From assembly GCA_026710525.1 (NCBI GenBank), contig JAPOQT010000292.1, positions 1 through 12,174 of the forward strand: a DNA stretch of 12,174 nt, in the 5' to 3' direction. This document shows positions 7,211 to 12,174 of the stretch, in pieces. This DNA comes from Pseudomonadota bacterium. Its GTDB lineage: Bacteria > Bdellovibrionota_B > Oligoflexia > Oligoflexales > Bin106. The translations under genes and the position numbers were made by a program. Position 1 is the stretch's first letter; each line of letters begins with the position of its first letter. The notes under the pieces were generated by a model. That model was given only the letters and a program-made list of their open reading frames with translations. It made no database searches and had not been told where the DNA came from.

Positions 7211-7789
7211 GTGGGACTAATATTAATGATGGGACCGCCAGGGTCTGGTAAAGGTACCCAATCACAAAAAATGGCACAGCGGCATCCTGAATGGAAATGG
7301 TTATCAACCGGTGACCTGCTGAGAAGTCATATGGCATCAAAAACGGCTTTAGGTATTCAGGCATCGAAATATATGCTTGAGGGCTGTTTAGTACCAGACC
7401 AACTACTGAGTGATATTTTATGGCAAGAGCTTCAGCCTTATCAGAAAACATATGTTATTTTAGATGGTTTCCCTCGTAACATGGTCCAGACGAAAATGCT
7501 AGCTAATTCATCATTTCCTGTGGTAACTATTTTTCGTTTTCTTATTTCACAAGAGCAGTTATCTCAGCGTATTGCTCACCGGGCTAAGATAGAACATAGA
7601 AAAGATGATGAGCCAGAAAAATTAAAGGTCAGGCTTGAGATCTATAAAAAAGAAATGACTGATGTTTATGATTATTACCAGGCTAACCACCCAAATATCT
7701 TTTTTAATATTCCCGCCGAAAACACGGAAGATCAGGTCGCTAACACCATTAACGAAATCCTTGGTCAGCACCTAAAAATACCTCACTAA
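7211..7789 (+). CDS. adk: Adenylate kinase, short form
   Basis: The 192-residue protein interconverts ATP plus AMP and two ADP in the cytoplasm. It shows the P-loop GPPGSGKGT (8-16), STGDLLR (32-38), the AMP-site DGFPRN (85-90) with Gln93, and the C-terminal pattern with Arg130, Asp132, Asp133 and Arg141 (RKDDEPEKLKVRLEIY). The residues between Arg120 and Arg130 are few, so the zinc-finger or extended LID domain of long adenylate kinases is missing; this is the short bacterial form. The start is GTG: the later ATG codons at 7226 and 7229 would cut off the first beta strand. Only weak purine-rich sequence (AAAGAGAAAG) precedes it. It lies 138 bases after the lipoprotein gene and is convergent with the M23 lipoprotein gene, 19 bases away; no clear terminator is seen between them. 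A related nucleoside monophosphate kinase role is possible but less likely. Confidence 0.9.
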   Translation: MGLILMMGPPGSGKGTQSQKMAQRHPEWKWLSTGDLLRSHMASKTALGIQASKYMLEGCLVPDQLLSDILWQELQPYQKTYVILDGFPRNMVQTKMLANSSFPVVTIFRFLISQEQLSQRIAHRAKIEHRKDDEPEKLKVRLEIYKKEMTDVYDYYQANHPNIFFNIPAENTEDQVANTINEILGQHLKIPH

Positions 7790-7808
7790 ATATTACCAAA
7801 TAAGCGAG

Positions 7809-8741
7809 TTAGTTAGCAGTGAGTGACTCAAGCTTTTGTAAAAACGTGGTGGGATTAACCAGATCATTTCTTCTTTGATATGGCTTATTTGATCTTTGAG
7901 TGAGTGGCCCTGACATTAAACCAGTGTAAAGCTCGAAATGAAGCATACCACCATAGTAGTTTAGTTCAGCAATTTTAGCGATATGTTCACCGGACTTCAC
8001 TGCTCCAGATGTTTTATTTACTTTAAAAACTTCTCCATAACGGATTAAAAAATATTTATGATCTACCTCCATAGCATAAGTGCCGGCATAAAATGGGTAG
8101 TAATCAATAATGGTGCCATCTGCCACAGCGCGCACAGTTTGACCAGTAGAGCCAAGTAAATCAGCAGCAGCATGACGTCGCCCCCAGGAGCGAAAAGCAC
8201 CAAACTGGCGACCTTCTGAAACGTAAGAATCTGATACTTTGGTTAAAAAAGGGAAAAAATAGTGTCGAACAAGCTTAGTTGATTCTGTTATAGGTGGCGA
8301 AATCTTTGAGACATTAGGCAGTTTGCTCCAATTGCCAGAATCAAAGTCATAGTCATCTCTCAGGTAGTCGTAGTCAACATCCTTAGCATCACCAAAAGGG
8401 TTGTCGATTAGCTCAATACTATCCGATGGAATAGAGATAAATTTTTTGACCCCACAACCTTTAATAGGTTGAGCGAGTTTAAACCGACTAAAGTCAGGAT
8501 CATCATCAGAAAGATCAAGAAATGTAAACTCTAGTCCTTTATCCAGCTCACAAATCTCACCCACATAACTAAAACTTTTAGTTTTTTTTGTAATTTTAGC
8601 TGTTAAACCTGATGGCTTAACATCCTTACCATCATAGGCCACGATCTTTCTAAGATCAAGTACTGGGGATTTACAAGAGGATATTGACAAAGGAAACCCA
8701 CAGAACAATAGGATTAAAATATGGCTACACCGCTTATTCAA
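7809..8741 (-). CDS. M23-family (LytM/LECT2-like) lipoprotein lacking usual catalytic histidines
   Basis: From the TTG at 8741 the protein has 310 residues, beginning with a short basic end, a hydrophobic core and a lipobox (I-S-S-C23). The middle region (about 30-165) is acidic and not recognised. Residues about 172-302 form an M23 metallopeptidase-like domain: RRHAAADLLG gives the zinc ligands His190 and Asp194, and MLHFELYTG gives the third ligand His268. The usual first His of the HxH motif is Met266, and the usual Tyr-x-His motif reads YGE, so both catalytic His positions are replaced. It may bind peptidoglycan or regulate a hydrolase, or use a different catalytic set-up; I recall the MLHFE and PYQRRxDLxxPT patterns in a bacterial subfamily, so the change may be family-wide. 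A longer form starts at a TTG at 8768 without a Shine-Dalgarno sequence. It is 112 bases or more downstream of pstB and probably has its own promoter. Confidence 0.82.
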   Translation of the reverse strand: MNKRCSHILILLFCGFPLSISSCKSPVLDLRKIVAYDGKDVKPSGLTAKITKKTKSFSYVGEICELDKGLEFTFLDLSDDDPDFSRFKLAQPIKGCGVKKFISIPSDSIELIDNPFGDAKDVDYDYLRDDYDFDSGNWSKLPNVSKISPPITESTKLVRHYFFPFLTKVSDSYVSEGRQFGAFRSWGRRHAAADLLGSTGQTVRAVADGTIIDYYPFYAGTYAMEVDHKYFLIRYGEVFKVNKTSGAVKSGEHIAKIAELNYYGGMLHFELYTGLMSGPLTQRSNKPYQRRNDLVNPTTFLQKLESLTAN

Positions 8742-8743
8742 AG

Positions 8744-8750
8744 CTCTCCT
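8744..8750 (-). promoter_or_regulatory. Ribosome-binding site deciding the TTG start of the M23 lipoprotein
   Basis: AGGAGAG on the minus strand lies just before the TTG at 8741-8739, with four to five bases from the AGGA/GGAG core. The upstream TTG at 8768 has nothing comparable. The resulting signal peptide (MNKRCSHILILLF...) has normal lipoprotein form. Confidence 0.5.
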
Positions 8751-8813
8751 AAATATCCTTTTGATCAAAAATTAAATAAAGGAACATTGTCTTAGGTTCA
8801 GGGAATCATCACA

Positions 8814-8841
8814 GGTATACTCATCGACATTTTAATGACAA
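8814..8841 (-). promoter_or_regulatory. Candidate sigma-70-type promoter for the M23 lipoprotein gene
   Basis: On the minus strand TTGTCA (8841-8836) is five of six to the -35 consensus. It is followed after 16 bases by TATACC (8819-8814), four of six to the -10 box. Transcription would begin near 8807, about 65 bases before the TTG at 8741. It lies in the gap after pstB, so the lipoprotein gene may be expressed apart from the pst operon. Confidence 0.35.
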
Positions 8842-8880
8842 ATGTAAGAGCAAAAGATGATGGGTTCTCAAGCTGATTAA

Positions 8881-9849
8881 TTAACCAAATTTTCCTGAAA
8901 TATAGTCAGTGGTTAATTGATGTTTAGGAGATGAAAACAGTTGATGAGTTGGGCCGTGCTCAACAATCTCTCCTTTCAGCATAAATACCGTGTGTCCTGA
9001 TAGTCGAGCAGCTTGTTGCATGTTATGAGTCACAATAAGAATAGAATAGTCTTTGGCGAGTTCGCTAATAAGCTCCTCAATTTTACGAGCAGAAATAGGA
9101 TCAAGGGCAGAGCATGGCTCGTCCATAAGAATAATTTCTGGTTTCATGGCAATAGCTCGAGCAATACAGAGACGTTGTTGCTGGCCTCCTGATAGATGGT
9201 AGCCGTTATCCGAGAGTCGGTCTTTAACTTGGTCCCAAAGGGCTGCTTTTTTCAAACAGGTTTCGACGAGTTCATCGTAGTCGACTTTAAGGCCATTAAT
9301 TTTTGGTCCCCACGCAATATTTTTATAAATACTGGTGGGTAATGGATTTGGTTTCTGAAATACCATACCAATATGCTTGCGCACCAGTACAGGATCAACA
9401 AGAGGACTGTAAATATCCTGACCGCGATACTTAATAGAACCTTCGAGCTTAAAACCACTGATTAAATCATTCATACGATTGAAGCAACGTAAGAAGGTGC
9501 TTTTACCACAACCAGAAGGGCCGATAAAGGCGTACACATGGTTGCTTTCAATATTAAGATTCATAGATTTTATCGCACAATTCTGCCCGTAATGAATGGT
9601 CACATCTTTGACCTCAAGGAGACTATCAGTGTGGCTGTTCTCTTGGGACTCGCCAGTCGTTATCGGCTCTGAAGTAGTGGTCGTCTCGACACTCAGATTT
9701 TGGGTTAAATCATTTTTTTTATCGGTGATCTCAGCATGAGCATGATTCAGGCTCATATCTGCTACTAAATCAGGCGCAGTAGATCTGAGAGTCAACTGAG
9801 ACAATGGCGAGTGGAAAGTACCTGTGTAATGATGCTGACTGGTATCCAT
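8881..9849 (-). CDS. pstB: Phosphate ABC transporter ATP-binding protein PstB, with long N-terminal extension
   Basis: PstB is the ATPase of the high-affinity phosphate importer and sits on the cytoplasmic face of PstC and PstA. The ABC domain starts near residue 77 (LLEVKDVTIHYG). It contains Walker A GPSGCGKST (110-118), Q-loop Gln165 in the PstB-typical FQKPNPLP stretch, signature LSGGQQQR (219-226), Walker B ILMDEP (240-245) and the H-loop His275. The total of 322 residues exceeds the usual 250-260 because of about 75 extra N-terminal residues, rich in Thr, Ser, His and Asp and probably disordered. No start codon fits close to the ABC domain: the only in-frame Met in the extension is Met32. 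A GAGAGAG lies roughly eight bases before the ATG. It follows pstA by 39 bases. No phoU follows; the next gene is the M23 lipoprotein. Confidence 0.96.
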   Translation of the reverse strand: MDTSQHHYTGTFHSPLSQLTLRSTAPDLVADMSLNHAHAEITDKKNDLTQNLSVETTTTSEPITTGESQENSHTDSLLEVKDVTIHYGQNCAIKSMNLNIESNHVYAFIGPSGCGKSTFLRCFNRMNDLISGFKLEGSIKYRGQDIYSPLVDPVLVRKHIGMVFQKPNPLPTSIYKNIAWGPKINGLKVDYDELVETCLKKAALWDQVKDRLSDNGYHLSGGQQQRLCIARAIAMKPEIILMDEPCSALDPISARKIEELISELAKDYSILIVTHNMQQAARLSGHTVFMLKGEIVEHGPTHQLFSSPKHQLTTDYISGKFG

Positions 9850-9888
9850 GGTGTGTCTCTCTCACTTTAAATTAGCCAATGACACCGG

Positions 9889-10803
9889 TTAAATATAAGT
9901 CTTTTGTTTTCTCTGACGTAGAACAATGGCCACCAGATTAATGAGAAACATAATAGCGAGTAAAACAAGAATCCCAGCAGCTGCTAGTTCATGGAATTCT
10001 TGCTTTGGTTTGCCCACCCAATTATAAATTTGGATGGGTAGGGTCGTATACGCATCCAAGGGTGAATCAGGAGTATAGCGAATATAAGCCACAGCACCAA
10101 CTAAAATTAAGGGCGCTGTTTCACCAATAGCCCGAGAAACAGCAAGAATCACCCCCGTAAGGATACCAGAAAAACTCGTTGGTAACACATAATACTTAAC
10201 CACCTGCCATTCAGTGGCCCCCATAGCCAATGCTGCTTGTCGGATACTTTGGGGCACACTCCTAAGGGATTCACGGGTGACGATAATAATAATCGGTAAG
10301 ATTAAAAGACCAAGGGTGAGTCCACCTGACAGCACACTGGTGCCAAAATTAAAAGTACGAACAAAAATGGCAAGCCCTAAAATACCATAGACAATAGAGG
10401 GTACTCCAGCCAAGTTCTGAATGTTAAGAGAAATAAGGTCTTTCAGCTTACCCTCAGGCATAAGTTCTTCCAGGTAAGTGCCAGCACCAATTCCGACAGG
10501 AAGGGCAAAGGTAATGGTAATAGCAATCACCCATAAACTACCAAACAACGAAGCTTTAATTCCTGATTTTTCGGGTAATCGAGACGCGTAGTGAGTTAAA
10601 AAATCCCAAGATAACCACGGAATACCATCAGAAAAAACATCCCACAGTAAATAACAAACCATTCCCACCAATAAATAGCTTATAGCTCGGCAAGTCCTCC
10701 GAAACAGTGTGGCTAATAATCTTCTTCTTTGCAGGTTAGTTGATTCTTCAAAGAGAAAACCTGATTGAGATGAGTTGTCCTGGTTTTCTTGGTGACGTGC
10801 CAT
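9889..10803 (-). CDS. pstA: Phosphate ABC transporter permease PstA
   Basis: PstA pairs with PstC to form the inner-membrane phosphate channel. The 304-residue protein has a hydrophilic N-terminus of about 35 residues, then about six membrane segments. The EAA-type coupling motif for PstB is at about 188-208 (RQAALAMGATEW, ending in VLP), followed by AVSRAIGETAPLILVGA, which is highly characteristic of PstA. Length is slightly above the family's usual 280-300. AGGAG at 10811-10815 is seven bases before the ATG, next to the pstC stop codon, so translation is closely linked to pstC (13-base gap). Confidence 0.96.
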   Translation of the reverse strand: MARHQENQDNSSQSGFLFEESTNLQRRRLLATLFRRTCRAISYLLVGMVCYLLWDVFSDGIPWLSWDFLTHYASRLPEKSGIKASLFGSLWVIAITITFALPVGIGAGTYLEELMPEGKLKDLISLNIQNLAGVPSIVYGILGLAIFVRTFNFGTSVLSGGLTLGLLILPIIIIVTRESLRSVPQSIRQAALAMGATEWQVVKYYVLPTSFSGILTGVILAVSRAIGETAPLILVGAVAYIRYTPDSPLDAYTTLPIQIYNWVGKPKQEFHELAAAGILVLLAIMFLINLVAIVLRQRKQKTYI

Positions 10804-10810
10804 GCTTATG

Positions 10811-10815
10811 CTCCT
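10811..10815 (-). promoter_or_regulatory. Ribosome-binding site of pstA
   Basis: AGGAG on the minus strand sits seven bases before the pstA ATG and within a couple of bases of the pstC stop at 10817-10819. It confirms the pstA start and suggests translational coupling. Confidence 0.7.
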
Positions 10816-10816
10816 A

Positions 10817-11740
10817 CTAAATATAAGAAATTCGAGTTTTTCTCAGAACAAAATCAGCAAATATGTTAAAGAATAATGTGATGAAAAACAAAATAGCCGC
10901 CACAGCGAATAAACTGTAGTATTCCACGGATCCATGAGGTGTATCCCCCATACTCACTTGGACAATATATGATGTCATGGTTTGAATGCTTTCGAGAAAG
11001 TTCAGGGTAAGTTTCGGTGAAGCGCCAGCAGCTAAGGTGACCGCCATGGTTTCACCGATGGCTCTAGAAAATGCCAGAATGATGGAAGCAATCACTCCTG
11101 AAATAGCTGCGGGTAACACCACTTGAAACGACACTTCAAATGAAGTTGCTCCCATAGCATACCCGGCTTCTCTCAAGGAGCGAGGAATAGAGCGAAAAGC
11201 ATCATCACTTAAAGATGAGATCATGGGAATCGTCATAATCCCCACGACGATCGAAGCTGATAAAGCGTTGAAAACTTCTGTTTGAGGTAAGATGATTTTC
11301 AAGGCTGGTGTGATGGTAATAAGAGCAAAATAACCGAAAACAACGCTGGGGATACCGGCTAGAAGTTCGATAATAGGTTTAAAGATCGACCGGGTTCTCG
11401 GTTTGGCAAACTCACTTAAAAATAAGGCGATACCAAGGCCAAAAGGAATACTAATGGCACATGCCCCTAAGGACACTAGCAGGGTGCCCCAAATAATCGG
11501 CAGTACACCAAAGTGACGGGGCTCGAAGAGGGGAGCCCATTTAGTACCGAAAAAAAATTGCGGCCAGGGAACTTCGAGAAAGAAATAACGACAGTGGACC
11601 ATCAGCATGACGATAATACCAATGGTAATAGCTACAGAAAGCAACGCGCACGCCGTGAGCACGACACGAATAGCACGTTGTTCCCAGATAGCTAATTGGT
11701 AACTACGGTCCTGAGATGTGACTAAAGAAAAATTCTTCAT
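10817..11740 (-). CDS. pstC: Phosphate ABC transporter permease PstC
   Basis: PstC is the other channel-forming subunit of the phosphate importer. The 307-residue protein has a first membrane segment at about 24-48, a periplasmic stretch with the PstC-typical FFFGTKWAP and FGVLPIIWGTL, and further membrane segments. The EAA-type loop is at about 190-210 (REAGYAMGATSFEV, ending in VLP), followed by AFSRAIGETMAVTLAAG, a PstC hallmark. It lies 195 bases after pstS and 13 bases before pstA in the same direction. The ATG has no clear Shine-Dalgarno sequence. Confidence 0.96.
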   Translation of the reverse strand: MKNFSLVTSQDRSYQLAIWEQRAIRVVLTACALLSVAITIGIIVMLMVHCRYFFLEVPWPQFFFGTKWAPLFEPRHFGVLPIIWGTLLVSLGACAISIPFGLGIALFLSEFAKPRTRSIFKPIIELLAGIPSVVFGYFALITITPALKIILPQTEVFNALSASIVVGIMTIPMISSLSDDAFRSIPRSLREAGYAMGATSFEVSFQVVLPAAISGVIASIILAFSRAIGETMAVTLAAGASPKLTLNFLESIQTMTSYIVQVSMGDTPHGSVEYYSLFAVAAILFFITLFFNIFADFVLRKTRISYI

Positions 11741-11935
11741 CGTCTAACTTATCTTTGGATAGTAGGTGAGTCTGCTTTATATTCGTGAGCTAACAAAATG
11801 TATTCTCTTTGTGACCATGTGTCCGTTGTTGTTTACATGAGTAATGAGTATCTAGCAACTTGAACGTTTTCGATGTTAGCCAAAAAATCAATTTACTCAC
11901 GATAGTTAGTGAAAAGACAAGCATCGGGCTACTCT
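11741..11935 (-). other. pstS-pstC intergenic gap with a weak attenuator-like hairpin
   Basis: No gene is seen in these 195 bases. On the minus strand, just after the pstS stop, TCAC and GTGA (between 11912 and 11897) can pair, and a T6 run follows at 11887-11882. A partial terminator here would leave more pstS than pstCAB message, as is common for binding-protein operons. The stem is only four base pairs with an eight-base loop, so this is speculative. Confidence 0.2.
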
Positions 11936-12174
11936 TTATTTTTCAGGCGCTGTTGTGGTTGTCTTGTTTTTTATAGTCGGCTGAGAGTCAGGGGTAGTCA
12001 TTTGTTTGGATTTAGTGGCAGAGATAAATTGATCCACAGCTCTTTGATAAGCAGACTCTGACATGGCCACATAGCCCACACTTTGAACGAGAGTAGCCAC
12101 ATGTTTCAGATAGAACAAAATAAAAGATGACACCGTCTTTTTTTGCGCACTTTTTTTCGCAACATAAATATAAA
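11936..12174 (-). CDS. pstS: Phosphate-binding protein PstS, C-terminal end (partial)
   Basis: The frame is open from the right edge to a TAA at 11936-11938, giving the last 78 residues or so of a protein whose start lies outside the window. The GTG at 12133 is an internal Val codon, not a start. The stretch YIYVAKKSA, then FILFYLKHVATLV and VGYVAMSESAYQRAVDQF, closely follows the C-terminal helix and GYVPLP region of PstS proteins. A polar Thr/Lys-rich tail of about 25 residues follows. PstS binds phosphate in the periplasm and hands it to PstC/PstA. Position, just upstream of pstC, agrees. Confidence 0.85.
   Translation of the reverse strand, partial: YIYVAKKSAQKKTVSSFILFYLKHVATLVQSVGYVAMSESAYQRAVDQFISATKSKQMTTPDSQPTIKNKTTTTAPEK

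Noticed and set aside
7149..7451. Minus-strand open frame of 100 codons overlapping adenylate kinase
   Set aside because: It is antisense to clear adenylate kinase motifs and has no family features.
7782..7823. CTCACT and AGTGAG as a two-way terminator between adenylate kinase and the M23 lipoprotein
   Set aside because: The stem is six base pairs with a loop of about 30 bases and no T run on either side.
1..12174. Defence system, toxin-antitoxin pair, CRISPR array, transposon or prophage
   Set aside because: No nuclease, antitoxin, spacer-repeat, transposase, integrase or phage structural gene was found on either strand.

Overview
This window comes from an AT-rich bacterial genome. Two proteins carry lipobox signal peptides, and the Pst system and M23-type lipoprotein fit a Gram-negative cell, but nothing visible fixes the phylum. 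Alternative start codons are common: GTG for one ABC half-transporter and adenylate kinase, TTG for the M23 lipoprotein. There are no tRNA or rRNA genes, insertion sequences, CRISPR arrays or phage genes.

Region 1 (1-4311) is read on the minus strand apart from the left edge. Transcription order is a shortened NADPH-dependent FMN reductase-like gene (3940-4311), then two ABC exporter half-transporters (2253-3929 and 396-2192). Gaps are 10 and 60 bases, which suggests one operon. Each half-transporter has six membrane segments plus an ATPase domain, and each has a different departure from the ATPase consensus, so the pair looks like a heterodimeric exporter with non-equivalent ATP sites. Its substrate is unknown. 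Downstream of it (1-395) there is at most the tail of a gene entering from the left.

Region 2 (4312-7789) is on the plus strand, divergent from region 1. It holds a membrane protein with an N-terminal GYF_2-like domain, a lipoprotein with a fibronectin type III-like domain and GLUG-like beta-helix repeats, and a LID-less adenylate kinase. The first two are the least familiar genes here. They are only 41 bases apart and probably act at the cell envelope. The first has a possible hairpin exposing its ribosome-binding site and a perfect 24-bp palindrome near its 3' end.

Region 3 (7809-12174) is on the minus strand, convergent with adenylate kinase. It contains the high-affinity phosphate transporter in the order pstS (C-terminal end only, running off the right edge), pstC, pstA, pstB, followed by an M23-family lipoprotein that keeps its zinc ligands but lacks the usual catalytic histidines. 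PhoU, which often follows pstB, is absent. PstS would bind phosphate outside the inner membrane, PstC and PstA form the channel, and PstB drives import with ATP.

Most of the window is ordinary. The points most worth a second look are the odd ATPase motifs of the exporter pair, the internally deleted flavin reductase, the GYF-like membrane protein with its FN3/GLUG lipoprotein, the 24-bp palindrome, and the long N-terminal extension of PstB. No clearly new multi-gene system could be demonstrated.
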